The notes under the pieces are model-generated. The model had not been told where the DNA came from, ran no database searches, and worked only from the letters and a program-made list of their open reading frames with translations. 64,000 nucleotides of DNA. Source: Eikenella exigua (GTDB lineage Bacteria > Pseudomonadota > Gammaproteobacteria > Burkholderiales > Neisseriaceae). Location of the stretch: contig NZ_CP038018.1 in assembly GCF_008805035.1 (NCBI RefSeq), positions 1,550,001-1,614,000 on the forward strand, read 5' to 3'. Shown here piece after piece: positions 29,244 to 37,833 of this stretch; position 1 is the first letter of the stretch; every line of letters starts with the position of its first letter. The position numbers and the translations under genes are program-made.

Positions 29244-30222
29244 AAAATCTGCATCGTCCACTTGGTTTCTGCGCATCTGCCTGTTTTTGGGGCTAGCCTT
29301 CCTCTATATCCCGCTGCTGGTGCTGGTGGTGTATTCCTTCAACCGCTCTGAGCTGGTAACCGTATGGGGTGGCTTCTCCACCAAATGGTACGGCGCGCTG
29401 CTGAATAACAGCGAGATTTTGGAAGCCACCTGGCTCTCCATCCGCATCGCGCTCATTTCCTCCGCCGCCGCCGTGGTGCTCGGCACCATGGCCGCCTATG
29501 CCTTGGCGCGCATCAAACGCTTCCGCGGCAGCACCCTGTTCACCGGCATGGTGTCTGCCCCCATGGTGATGCCCGACATCATCACCGGCATCTCGCTGGT
29601 GATGCTGATTTTGCAGGTGCAGGCCTTGCTGCGCGGCTCCAGCCTAAGCTGGCTGCAATTTGAGCGCGGGTGGTTCACCATTTGGCTTGGTCATACCACC
29701 CTGTGCATGGCCTACGTTACCGTGGTGATCTGCACCCGCCTGGGCGAGCTCAACCAATCCTTGGAAGAAGCCGCACAAGATTTGGGCGCCAAGCCGTGGA
29801 AGATTTTCTGGGTGATCACCCTACCGCTGATTGCCCCCGCCATCGCTTCCGGTTTCCTGCTCGCCATGACCCTTTCCATGGACGACCTAGTGATCACCTC
29901 CTTCCTCAGCGGCCCCAACTACACCACCCTACCACAGCTGATTTTCGCCAAAGTAAAACGCGGCGTGAACCCGCAGATGAACGTGCTGGCCACCTTCCTG
30001 ATCACCATCATCGGCACCCTCGTCATCACCGGCAACTACCTCATGATGCGACGCGTAAACAAACGCGACCGCGAAGCCGCCTTGGCCTACAAACAAGCCC
30101 AAGAAGCCGCAGCTGCCGCTGCCACCCCGCCGCCGTCCGCACTGATTGAAGCCGAAGAGGCTGCGCAGGAGGAGGATGCGGCCGCCGAAACGGCCGATAC
30201 CGGCAGCACCTCGCCAGAATAG
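29236..30222 (+). CDS. potI: Spermidine/putrescine ABC transporter permease
   Basis: The second permease, about 328 residues and six membrane segments, with its EAA motif (EEAAQDLGAKPWKIFWVITLP) near residue 178. The GTG at 29236 was chosen because GGAAGGAG stands at the right distance; an ATG ten codons earlier lies deeper in potH. The last 55 residues are an unusual Ala/Glu/Asp/Pro-rich tail (from AYKQAQEAAAAAATPPP on), not part of the permease fold. A PotF/PotD binding protein is absent from the window. Confidence 0.9.
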   Translation: MARKSASSTWFLRICLFLGLAFLYIPLLVLVVYSFNRSELVTVWGGFSTKWYGALLNNSEILEATWLSIRIALISSAAAVVLGTMAAYALARIKRFRGSTLFTGMVSAPMVMPDIITGISLVMLILQVQALLRGSSLSWLQFERGWFTIWLGHTTLCMAYVTVVICTRLGELNQSLEEAAQDLGAKPWKIFWVITLPLIAPAIASGFLLAMTLSMDDLVITSFLSGPNYTTLPQLIFAKVKRGVNPQMNVLATFLITIIGTLVITGNYLMMRRVNKRDREAALAYKQAQEAAAAAATPPPSALIEAEEAAQEEDAAAETADTGSTSPE

Positions 30223-30309
30223 CAAGTTGGCCGCAGATTTGACTTGCTGCAAATAAATACCAATATTTACAGTATATTGATTGCCATCCGCCATGAAGAG
30301 GCCTATATT

Positions 30310-30344
30310 GAAGGCTACCTGAAACCTTTTTTCAGGTAGCCTTC
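30310..30344 (+). terminator. DUS-pair hairpin after potGHI
   Basis: GAAGGCTACCTGAAA-N4-TTTCAGGTAGCCTTC: a 15-base perfect stem, 88 bases after potI and 27 bases before the next start codon. Confidence 0.7.
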
Positions 30345-30371
30345 AAACACATCTGCAGAAAGGGAAAGAAT

Positions 30372-31973
30372 ATGGCAACCATCCATGCAAATACCCAACT
30401 GAAAACCGGTGACACCGTAAACGGCATGAGCGGCCTGAAAGACTGCGAAAGCGGGCGCTGTTTGAATTTGAGATTAGACGGCAAGGCTGTGGCACCGCAG
30501 GGCTGGGAATCCGTCTGCCAACCGCCCGAATCAGATTATTACTTCACTTTGGAAGGCAGTGTAGGCAAGTTCTGGCCGTCTGCCGGACATAGACGGATGC
30601 TACCAAAAACCAGTTTCCGAACCCGGCAGGAAATGATTGCTGCCGCAGAAACTTTCTATGGGAAGTATTTCACGAAAAATAGAACCAGTCAGCCCCACAA
30701 TGGCGAAGCGGAAGATCCTGGCTCATCCATTGCAGAGCAAATGAGAACTCATGAATCTGGTGCAATCACAAACAATACTTTTCGCGAGCCGCCGAAAGAT
30801 CCGGGTTTCAAATATAGTGTCGTTTCTGCCGTTTGCTGGTTTGGTAAAATTAGTTGTTCCGCCTCATACGCCGATAAAGAGATATGCCGGAAACCCGCTT
30901 TGGAAACCTGGCCGAAAGAAACCTGTTCCGAATTAATCTACGATGCCGCCTCCGGCCGTTTCAAGCCTGCCTGCGCCCAACACGATCCGTACCTGCCCGA
31001 GAGCTTGAAAAACGAACGCCGCTGCCTGAGCCTGTGCGATGCCGAAGGCAACTGCGTAATCATCCGCCATACCGAGCGCGGCATCGAGCTATGGCAGGAA
31101 AAATACAAACAGCGCATGCTGATTGATCCGGCTACGGGGAAAGTGTTGGGTATGGAACAGGATAATGGGACGGCTAAATTGGAGCTTACTTCTCTGACAG
31201 ATGCCACGCTGCCAGTTAACAGACGGCGGACAATCATTGGTGTTGGTGAGACAGTCAAAGTAACTGCTAATCAGATTGTAGAGTGGGAAATCAGGGGTGG
31301 TTTATTGCATAAAGAACATAAAACAGCTACTACTTTGATTTTTACTGCTGATGATCAAGAAGGAAGTATTAAGGGGTTATAGCTAGAACAGATTGCGATG
31401 AGGAAAATATTACCTTTTCCGTTATCCAGCCTAAAGGACTTATGGTAATAAGGCGAGAAATTATTCATGCACAAAATGTATTAGATGCTGGATTTATCGC
31501 AAACTTTTATTTATTGCCAAATAGTGTCAATTTTTATAGAGTACAAGTCAGAGAGGTAGATAGTCCTGCCCATGCTACAGGATCACGAATTAACTCCCAT
31601 GGTACGTTTCATGGTAATTATCCTGGGGGGATATAGTCCTTGGCTCGATTCGTCATATCATATGAAAGAGGATGGAAATATCCTGTCAGGTAATGATTTT
31701 GTATACTCGTTCCTCGCATATTTTTGTATGAGAAATATACAGCAAGGAGAGGTTCATTATAATATTCCATATGAGTGGAGATTAAAACCAAATGGGAAGA
31801 TATACCTATTGACAATACTTCAGCAATCAACTATTACAGACAAAAATGGATATACTACTACAAGAAAGGGATTAGTAGAGATAACTTTTAAGTTTAGCGA
31901 ACCAAATAAAAATATTGATATTATAAATAATCAACTAGGAGGAATCCCAAGATTTAAATCATCTTGCCCATAA
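30372..31973 (+). pseudogene. Large toxin-like protein gene broken by two compensating shifts
   Basis: Three frames join into one product of about 533 residues. Frame 1 (30372-31382) has no signal peptide, many cysteines and, near its end, RTIIGVGETVKVTA...VEWEI...TLIFTADDQEG, which looks like a bacterial Ig-like domain. It stops just after a GGGG run at 31373-31376. One extra G there would continue into CDEENITFSVIQPKG and on to SPAHATGSRINSHGTFHG. That frame stops after GGGGGG at 31625-31630. One G fewer restores YSPWLDSSYHMKEDGNI and the C-terminus ending at 31973. GC falls sharply after about 31380, giving a GC-normal N-terminus and an AT-rich C-terminus, as in polymorphic toxins. The family was not recognised; a toxin role is inference. 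Confidence 0.6.
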
Positions 31974-31993
31974 ATCAAACAGGTAAACAAGTT

Positions 31994-32395
31994 ATGAGAC
32001 TATTATTTTTAACACTAGCAATAGGAACTTTTCCCATGAATACAGATGCAAATACCGAAATAAAATATTTGGACTTCAAAGAAGGATCATATAACATTAT
32101 TACACCAATGACCAATTGTATTGAAAATGAGAGCAATGATCTTGTTAATTTATTTGATATAAGAGCAGATGAATTAAGAAAGACTACAAATTTTTCAAAT
32201 ACATCTTCTTTTAGAAAAATAGAAGTACCAAGAAATATTGAGTACTGCAAACCATGGGTTGAATGGCAGATACAAGTACTAGATGGGGCTGTAAACGAGA
32301 ATAAAAATAATCAGAACAATTTAGATTATATTCCTTATGATATTGAAAGATTTATTCAGGATGTTCATGATGCATTAATGCGGAAAAGTAAATAA
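31994..32395 (+). CDS. Small exported protein, hypothetical (immunity-like position)
   Basis: A roughly 133-residue protein with a probable signal peptide (MRLLFLTLAIGTFPMNTDA) and a mature part with two cysteines (TNCIEN, EYCKPW), ending in a charged helix. The ATG at 31994 follows the end of the broken large gene by 20 bases, suggesting co-expression. Very AT-rich. No known domain. A periplasmic immunity role for the product upstream is inferred from position and size only. Confidence 0.5.
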   Translation: MRLLFLTLAIGTFPMNTDANTEIKYLDFKEGSYNIITPMTNCIENESNDLVNLFDIRADELRKTTNFSNTSSFRKIEVPRNIEYCKPWVEWQIQVLDGAVNENKNNQNNLDYIPYDIERFIQDVHDALMRKSK

Positions 32396-32480
32396 AGTTA
32401 TAATACTATTTATATTTGCCTAAATTTATATGACGAAACGCCATTAAATTAAATAAAACCATATATTTATTCATGGGAAA

Positions 32481-32957
32481 ATGAGAAGTCTTTTTACATT
32501 ATTTCTTGTGTCTGTAATATTTCCAGCTTATGCACAACGCCCCAAAACCGTTTTTTCTTGCACTACTGTCCGAGGCAATCAGGTAAAAGTAGAAAGCATA
32601 GGTAATTCTTATCGATATAGTTTTGGTAAACGTGGGCAACGCCCCCTGTTGGTTTTTTCTCAATCTAAACGGCAGGTCATCGCCCAAAGCCCTAGAGGGA
32701 CAGGGATTATGCGGTTTCGGTGGCATGCAATGGTTATGGAAAATAAGGGCTATCGCTATCGTGCATATACAGTAATAGATAGCGCAACAGAAGCCGTCTG
32801 GACGGGGGTTTCTGTGTGGAATAGGCGTAAGAATATGATTCGGGATGAGGAATGCTCAAAACGTTATCCAATCATAGACGATATGGATGAGCCATTTGGT
32901 GGAAATGCTTATGGATCTGCGGATGGGATGCCGTTTTATGATTATCTAAAGGATTGA
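32481..32957 (+). CDS. Exported cassette protein A
   Basis: A 158-residue protein with a signal peptide (residues 1-18, ending PAYA). The mature protein begins with TVFSCTTVRGNQVKV, then RYSFGKRG and PLLVFSQSKRQV, a strand-rich layout. RAYTVIDSATEAVWTGVSVW follows, and a second cysteine comes late (DEECSKRYP). It is a paralogue of the protein at 33662, sharing the TVFSCTTV-G-Q start and the YSFG...LVFS core. Its stop overlaps the ribosome site of the next gene, so A and B form a tight pair. No named family; an inhibitor or immunity fold (MliC-like) is a possibility only. Confidence 0.65.
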   Translation: MRSLFTLFLVSVIFPAYAQRPKTVFSCTTVRGNQVKVESIGNSYRYSFGKRGQRPLLVFSQSKRQVIAQSPRGTGIMRFRWHAMVMENKGYRYRAYTVIDSATEAVWTGVSVWNRRKNMIRDEECSKRYPIIDDMDEPFGGNAYGSADGMPFYDYLKD

Positions 32958-32959
32958 GT

Positions 32960-33559
32960 ATGAAGCACGTATTTCTTATCATGACTGTTATTGCCAGCAG
33001 CTCTATTTATGGTGAAGTGTATAGGCTTAGTCCTTTAGATAGGGGGTCAATCGGAATAAAGTGTGGTGCTAGGACTTATATAGGTGAGAAAGGAGGATTA
33101 TTCATAAATTTTGCCCAAAATGGATTGATACTATTAAGGCAAAATCAAGCCCCTAACCCTCAAACTTCTAATCAATTTCATAAAGTAGACGAAGATCAGA
33201 TTATTCCTGGCTCTTTAGCCCATGCCGAACAAATAGCCGCCGATTGTGAAACCTATCTCCGGCATCGCTATCATGTAATGGAGCAGGCTACAAAACAGAA
33301 CCAAAATAGTATCAGGAAGTGGGATGTTGCCACCTATTTTGTAGAAACAATACATGAGTGGGCTCCATCTCCAAAAAGTATGCGGGTTTTTAAGATTGGT
33401 TCGAATGTTATTGGGGGAGAAGGCGGTTATGTACTGAAACCAGTAGATTCAGTAGTTTATGAATCTCTGAAAGATAATCCAGAGATGTGCAGATATGTAC
33501 ATAAATTGTGGTGGGGCGATACGGAGGCAAATCCTCATTGCCAGGAAGGGTTATTTTAA
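32960..33559 (+). CDS. Exported cassette protein B
   Basis: A 199-residue exported protein (signal peptide about 1-19, ending SSIYG). The mature part has GLILLRQNQAPNP, then a helical core (CETYLRHRYHVMEQ, WDVATYFVETIHEW). A homologue lies 1.2 kb downstream at 34209, sharing LLL-N-APP, the CxxYLxxRY helix and DxxTYFxxxxHxW. The ATG lies two bases after the stop of A, with AAGGA overlapping the end of A. Function unknown. Confidence 0.65.
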   Translation: MKHVFLIMTVIASSSIYGEVYRLSPLDRGSIGIKCGARTYIGEKGGLFINFAQNGLILLRQNQAPNPQTSNQFHKVDEDQIIPGSLAHAEQIAADCETYLRHRYHVMEQATKQNQNSIRKWDVATYFVETIHEWAPSPKSMRVFKIGSNVIGGEGGYVLKPVDSVVYESLKDNPEMCRYVHKLWWGDTEANPHCQEGLF

Positions 33560-33566
33560 ACCAATT

Positions 33567-33595
33567 GAGGCTGCCTGAAAGGTTCAGGTAGCCTC
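33567..33595 (+). terminator. DUS-pair hairpin after cassette A-B
   Basis: AGGCTGCCTGAA (variant DUS) and TTCAGGTAGCCT with a 3-base loop, eight bases past the stop of B. Confidence 0.7.
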
Positions 33596-33667
33596 AGAAA
33601 ATAGTATGGTAGGCATCTGATAAGCATAAATTTTTAGGTTAAACTAAAGCTAATAGGCGGAATGTCT

Positions 33668-34126
33668 ATGAAAATATTTCCAATAGTTGTTATGTGCACA
33701 ATCAGCCTTTTTATCCGGGCGGAAATAAAAAAGCCAGAAGCATTGGCTATAACAGTTTTTTCCTGTACAACAGTTAATGGGAAACAATTGGCAATTTATC
33801 AAAAAGAAGATAACTATATTTATAGTTTTGGCCGTCCCAATCACCCTGAATTGGTTTTCAGCAATCCGAAACAAGATGTTTTAGAAAGGAGTTTGGATAA
33901 TACAAAAACCGGTGGCTCCGGATTGTGGGGTGAGAAAAATATGATAAATGGTCGCTATAGCTATAGTGTATTTTGGGCTGTGAATAAATGGGATAATGAC
34001 GTGATTGTAGGAGTTGATGTTTCAATGGAAGGAAATTTAGATCCAGTGCGTGGTGATCTAAATTTTCCTTCGGCTCGAATTCTTTGTGATAAGAATAAGC
34101 CGATTTACTCTTATCCTGGATTGTGA
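33668..34126 (+). CDS. Exported cassette protein A' (paralogue of A)
   Basis: An approximately 152-residue protein with a signal peptide (MKIFPIVVMCTISLFIRA). ITVFSCTTVNGKQLAIYQK, YIYSFGRPNHPELVFSNPKQDV and a late cysteine in ARILCDKN align with protein A in order and spacing. The ATG at 33668 is preferred to one two codons upstream; both are possible. The second cassette is separated from the first by a DUS hairpin, so the pairs are likely separate transcripts. Confidence 0.65.
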   Translation: MKIFPIVVMCTISLFIRAEIKKPEALAITVFSCTTVNGKQLAIYQKEDNYIYSFGRPNHPELVFSNPKQDVLERSLDNTKTGGSGLWGEKNMINGRYSYSVFWAVNKWDNDVIVGVDVSMEGNLDPVRGDLNFPSARILCDKNKPIYSYPGL

Positions 34127-34147
34127 TTAGGGATAAGTTGTGCAAGA

Positions 34148-34174
34148 AGGTTACCTGAATTTTTCAGGTAGCCT
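34148..34174 (+). terminator. DUS-pair hairpin between A' and B'
   Basis: AGGTTACCTGAA and TTCAGGTAGCCT with a 3-base loop. It sits within the second cassette, whereas the first cassette has no such element between its two genes. Confidence 0.65.
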
Positions 34175-34208
34175 ATAAAAGTTTTACTGTGAATATGAAA
34201 GGATGGAT

Positions 34209-34709
34209 ATGTCGAGATTTGTTTTTTCTATACTTTGTGTGCTGATAATGCAGCAAGCATATCCAGAAGTTGTTTTGTACAATCAACATATGCCAATCTC
34301 AATTTGCGGCAGCAATGTAGATGGAGCAGAATCAGTTGCCAAGCAACAGGCGGCTTTGCAACAATTTTCCAGAAGCAGTTTGTTGCTGTTGAAAAACGAG
34401 GCTCCACCTTCGGCAGCAGGCAGGCAAAAATTATTGCCCGTTATGCCTGAAGAGCCGTTGAATCAGCGATACCCAAGCTGTTCTGCCTATCTGCAAGCGA
34501 GGTATCGGAATCTGGCGGATGCGGCGGCGCAAAATAAGCAGGGAGGAAACGGGCAACGGGATATTTTAACGTACTTTATGCTTTCCGTTTACCATTGGCG
34601 GGATTCGCAAACGAAGGCGATGAATCCGGCATTTAAGGCAATCATGGATGATGTGTTAAAGGATAACCGGCCTTTGAGAGATTATATTTTGCAGGAATTG
34701 GAAAGTTAG
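34209..34709 (+). CDS. Exported cassette protein B' (paralogue of B)
   Basis: A 166-residue exported protein (signal peptide ending AYPE or nearby). SLLLLKNEAPPSA, CSAYLQARYRNLADAAAQN and DILTYFMLSVYHW align with protein B, and a C-terminal helix follows. GC content is nearer the genome norm than in the first cassette. The ATG at 34209 (MSRFVF) is preceded by GGAT; a start two codons earlier is possible. Confidence 0.62.
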   Translation: MSRFVFSILCVLIMQQAYPEVVLYNQHMPISICGSNVDGAESVAKQQAALQQFSRSSLLLLKNEAPPSAAGRQKLLPVMPEEPLNQRYPSCSAYLQARYRNLADAAAQNKQGGNGQRDILTYFMLSVYHWRDSQTKAMNPAFKAIMDDVLKDNRPLRDYILQELES

Positions 34710-34719
34710 GTTGAGAAAA

Positions 34720-34802
34720 AGGCTACCTGAAAGTGCAGCTTCAACGGAGTTAAAACGCAGCACAGCGAAGTTTCTACGAAGCTAAATTTCAGGTAGCCTT
34801 TA
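34720..34802. terminator. DUS-flanked repeat element, near-consensus copy
   Basis: Arms at 34720-34731 and 34788-34799. The interior CAGCTTCAACGGAGTTAAAACGCAGCACAGCGAAGTTTCTACGAAGCTAAA-like region shows both modules complete. It lies between two convergent genes, followed by TTT. Confidence 0.75.
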
Positions 34803-34810
34803 TTGCTGCG

Positions 34811-35026
34811 CTATTCCTGCACTTCAATCGCGCTGCCTTTATCCAGCTCGATGATTTCGCCGGCGAGGATTTTGGCGGTTTTGCGGGTTTCGGTTTCGCC
34901 GTTGCGGCGTATGCGGCCTTCGGCGATCCAGGTTTTGGCTTGGCCGCCGCTGTCGGCCAGGCCGGTGAGTTTGAGCAGGTCGCACAGGGCGATGTGTTCG
35001 TGGCCGTTGAGGGAGAAAGTTTGCAT
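34811..35026 (-). CDS. S4-domain RNA-binding protein (YbcJ-like)
   Basis: A 71-residue protein made of a single S4 domain. The core LCDLLKLTGLADSGGQAKTWIAEGRIRRNGE is the S4 signature, with KTWIAEGRIRRNG forming the RNA-contact loop. Similar small proteins (YbcJ, RqcP-like) bind structured RNA or ribosomes. It is flanked by DUS elements on both sides and is its own unit. Confidence 0.87.
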   Translation of the reverse strand: MQTFSLNGHEHIALCDLLKLTGLADSGGQAKTWIAEGRIRRNGETETRKTAKILAGEIIELDKGSAIEVQE

Positions 35027-35062
35027 GGCTTTTGTTTCAAATGTTTGGGTTGGCGGGCGATA

Positions 35063-35100
35063 GAGGCTACCTGAAAAATATGTTTCAGGTAGCCTCTTTG
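35063..35100 (-). terminator. DUS-pair hairpin after luxS
   Basis: AGGCTACCTGAA-N8-TTCAGGTAGCCT plus TTTG, 10-14 bases beyond the luxS stop and upstream of the S4 gene. Confidence 0.7.
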
Positions 35101-35109
35101 TTTGGCTAT

Positions 35110-35619
35110 TTATAGCTTGCCGAGAATGTCTTCGCTCAGGGCGAGGTCGGCATTTTTATTGATGCCGATCTGGCGGGCGAGGATGTTGCGGGCGATTTGC
35201 TGGGCTTCTTCGAGGGAGTGCATGCGGTAGGTGCCGCATTGGTATTCGTTCAGCTCGGGGATTTGGCTTTGGTCTTGCACGTTTAAAATATCCTGCATGG
35301 CGGCTTGCCAGGCGGCGACCACGGCTTCTTCGCTTGGGGTGCCGATGAGGCTCATGTAGAAGCCGGTGCGGCAGCCCATGGGGGAAATGTCGATGATTTC
35401 TACGTTTGCGCTGTTGAGGTGATCACGCATGAAGCCGGCAAACAGGTGTTCCAGCGTGTGGATGCCTTTTTCGGGCAGGATTTCTTGGTTTGGCACACAG
35501 AAGCGCAGGTCGAACACGGTGATGTCGTCGCCTTTTGGGGTGCGCATGTTTTTGGCCACGCGCACGGCGGGGGTGTGCATACGGGTGTGGTCTACGGTGA
35601 AGCTGTCGAGCAGGGGCAT
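35110..35619 (-). CDS. luxS: S-ribosylhomocysteine lyase
   Basis: Cleaves S-ribosylhomocysteine to homocysteine and DPD, the precursor of autoinducer-2, in the activated methyl cycle. The 169-residue chain has the metal-binding HTLEH at 54-58, with Glu57 as the general base. The catalytic cysteine is in [10 protein letters not shown] near 83 and the third metal ligand in [10 protein letters not shown] near 126. It stands alone; pfs and metE are not adjacent. Confidence 0.97.
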   Translation of the reverse strand: MPLLDSFTVDHTRMHTPAVRVAKNMRTPKGDDITVFDLRFCVPNQEILPEKGIHTLEHLFAGFMRDHLNSANVEIIDISPMGCRTGFYMSLIGTPSEEAVVAAWQAAMQDILNVQDQSQIPELNEYQCGTYRMHSLEEAQQIARNILARQIGINKNADLALSEDILGKL

Positions 35620-35743
35620 GGCGGTTCCTTTGTGTGTTGGAATTGCGAAGACGGTATCATACCATTTTCACTTGTGGCTTGAAAAAATGTATGCTTTGTG
35701 CAGGATTTTGCCTCTTTCTTAACCATACAACAAGGGGACAATC

Positions 35744-35965
35744 ATGCAAAACATAGGTAGCACTTTGGCCATTTTAGGCATCCTGGCGATTTTTCTAGAC
35801 TTCTTCAACCGTGTGCCGAAAGTATTGGCTTGGATTTACAACTGGGGCGACGACGTGGCCTGGGGCATTAAGATTGCACTCGTTGTGGTGGGCGGCGTAT
35901 TGTGGCTGATCGGCCGCAATCAGGAAGCGGCGCATCCTGCCTTGGCAGAGGAAGAAGATGAGTAA
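35744..35965 (+). CDS. Small membrane protein, hypothetical
   Basis: A 73-residue protein with two hydrophobic segments (about 5-22 and 43-58) separated by an aromatic linker (FNRVPKVLAWIYNWGDDVAWG) and ending in an acidic tail (ALAEEEDE). An AAGGGG ribosome site lies six bases before the ATG. No family known to me. It lies between luxS and murJ. Confidence 0.65.
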   Translation: MQNIGSTLAILGILAIFLDFFNRVPKVLAWIYNWGDDVAWGIKIALVVVGGVLWLIGRNQEAAHPALAEEEDE

Positions 35966-36098
35966 GCGCGTCCCTTCGCAACGATAAAATCCGCCGGCAA
36001 ACCATCATGCCTGCCAGCGGATTGTTTTGCTTGGATTGAGCGTTTGAACTACATTGAAGCTGCGCTTTAGCTTCGCAGAAACTTCGCTTCGCTCCGTT

Positions 36099-36131
36099 TT
36101 CAGGTAGCCTTTTGATAAGAGGCTACCTGAA
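36099..36131. repeat. AG-eikDUS pair plus repeat module
   Basis: TTCAGGTAGCCT then AGGCTACCTGAA, outward. Upstream, CATTGAAGCTGCG and TTTAGCTTCGCAGAAACTTC (36052-36082) are the repeat modules in reverse orientation. Confidence 0.68.
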
Positions 36132-36141
36132 ATCTCCAGAA

Positions 36142-37680
36142 TTACATCTCCCGCCGCTTGAAGTGGCGCGGTCGGAAGCCCAGCAGCCCCAGCGTGGAAA
36201 AATACAGCACCATGCCGAAGCCGATCAGCGCAAACAACTGCCCTGTGCGCCGCAAGCCGCCCACGTGCACCCACTCCAGCGCCACATAATGCTGCACCGC
36301 CCAAAGCCCGCCGGCCATCACGGCCAGCGCAATCGCCAGCTTCAGCAAAAACGCGCGCCAGCCCGCCTTGGGCTGATACATCTCTTTAATCCGCAACAAT
36401 AAAAACAGGAACGCCGCATTGATACACGCGCCCAAGCTGATGGATAACGCCAGCCCGGCATGCTGCAGCTTCCACACAAACATCAGGTTCATCAGCTGCG
36501 TGCACACCAGCGTTACAATCGCCACCTTCACCGGCGTTTTGATGTTTTTCTGTGCATAAAACCCCGGCGCCAGCACCTTAATCAGAATCAGCCCCAGCAG
36601 GCCCACCGCATAGGCAATCAGCGCCTGTTGCGTCATCTGTGCGTCGTGCACGCCGATTTTGTTATACATAAACAGCGTGGCCACCAGCGGGAAGGCCAGC
36701 ACCGCCATGCCCACCGCCGCCGGCGCCGTAAGCAGCAGGCACAGACGCAAGCCCCAATCCAACAGTGCGGAAAATTCCCGCTTGTCGCCCGTGGCCGCGT
36801 GTTTAGACAGCCCCGGCAGCAGAATCGTGCCCAGCGCCACGCCCAACACACCGGTGGGCAGCTCCATCAGCCGGTCGGCAAAATACATCCACGACACGCT
36901 ACCGCTTTGCAGGTAAGACGCGATATTTGTGTTGATCACCAACGACACCTGCGCCACCGACGTGCCCAAAATTGCCGGTGCCATCTGTTTAATCACCCGG
37001 TTTACCGCCGGATCGCCGAAACGCAACTTCGGCATTTTCAAAAAGCCCAGCTTAAACAGCCAAGGCAGCTGGAAACCCAGTTGCAGCACCCCGCCGCAAA
37101 ACACGCCCCAACCCAAAGCCATCACCGGCTGCTCGAAATGCTTCGCCCCCAGCAGCGCAAAGCCGATGAGCGACACATTCAGCAACACCGGCGTGAAGGC
37201 CGGCACGGAAAACTTGCCGTAAGTGTTGAGAATGCTGCCAACTAAAGACGATAGTGAAATCAGCAAAATGTAGGGGAAAATAATCCGCAAGAGCTGCGAA
37301 GCCAGCACAAACTTCTCCGGCTTGCCGCCCCAGCCGCTGGCCGTGGCCCAAATCACCGCTGGTGCCGCCAGCACGCCGATGGCGGTAACGATGAGCAGCG
37401 CAAACATCAGCATCCCCGCCACATGCTGCACAAATTCCTGCGTTTCTGCCGGCGATTTCTTTTGCCGGTATTCCGCCAAAATCGGCACAAAAGCCTGCGA
37501 AAACGCCCCTTCGGCAAAAATACGGCGCAGCAGGTTGGGCAGGCGGAAGGCCACCACGAATGCGTCCATCGCAATGCCCGCGCCGAAAATCCGTGCCAGC
37601 ACCGCATCGCGCACAAAACCGAGCACCCGCGACAGCATAGTCATGCTGCCGATTTTCGCCAACGCGCTAAGAAGGTTCAT
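36142..37680 (-). CDS. murJ: Lipid II flippase MurJ
   Basis: Flips lipid II across the inner membrane for peptidoglycan synthesis. The 512-residue length and about 14 membrane segments match the MOP-superfamily MurJ/MviN group. It opens with LSALAKIGSMTMLSRVLGFVRDAVLARIFG, including the conserved RVLGFVRD, and contains RRIFAEGAFSQAFVP near 55 and the LPTGVLGVALGTILLP stretch near 270. No partner gene is adjacent. The stop lies 11 bases from the DUS pair at 36099-36131. Confidence 0.96.
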   Translation of the reverse strand: MNLLSALAKIGSMTMLSRVLGFVRDAVLARIFGAGIAMDAFVVAFRLPNLLRRIFAEGAFSQAFVPILAEYRQKKSPAETQEFVQHVAGMLMFALLIVTAIGVLAAPAVIWATASGWGGKPEKFVLASQLLRIIFPYILLISLSSLVGSILNTYGKFSVPAFTPVLLNVSLIGFALLGAKHFEQPVMALGWGVFCGGVLQLGFQLPWLFKLGFLKMPKLRFGDPAVNRVIKQMAPAILGTSVAQVSLVINTNIASYLQSGSVSWMYFADRLMELPTGVLGVALGTILLPGLSKHAATGDKREFSALLDWGLRLCLLLTAPAAVGMAVLAFPLVATLFMYNKIGVHDAQMTQQALIAYAVGLLGLILIKVLAPGFYAQKNIKTPVKVAIVTLVCTQLMNLMFVWKLQHAGLALSISLGACINAAFLFLLLRIKEMYQPKAGWRAFLLKLAIALAVMAGGLWAVQHYVALEWVHVGGLRRTGQLFALIGFGMVLYFSTLGLLGFRPRHFKRREM

Positions 37681-37753
37681 GCTTTCCTACCTATCGATAA
37701 AACGGGCGCAAGTGTACCGCAAGCAGCCGCTTTTGTGGGAGAGGGCGAAGAAA

Positions 37754-37814
37754 AGGTTACCTGAAAGCATCGGCTTTAACGAAGTTAAACTGTTTTGCGG
37801 TTTTCAGGTAACCT
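37754..37814. repeat. DUS-flanked repeat element with matched variant arms
   Basis: AGGTTACCTGAA and TTCAGGTAACCT carry the same one-base change, so the stem is preserved although the uptake sequence is altered. The interior has GGCTTTAACGAAGTTAAAC. Confidence 0.7.
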
Positions 37815-37833
37815 CAAAATATGGGCAGCAGGA

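Noticed and set aside
30751..31126. Small overlapping frames inside the broken large gene (61 and 80 codons)
   Set aside because: They are out-of-frame shadows of the first, clearly protein-coding segment.
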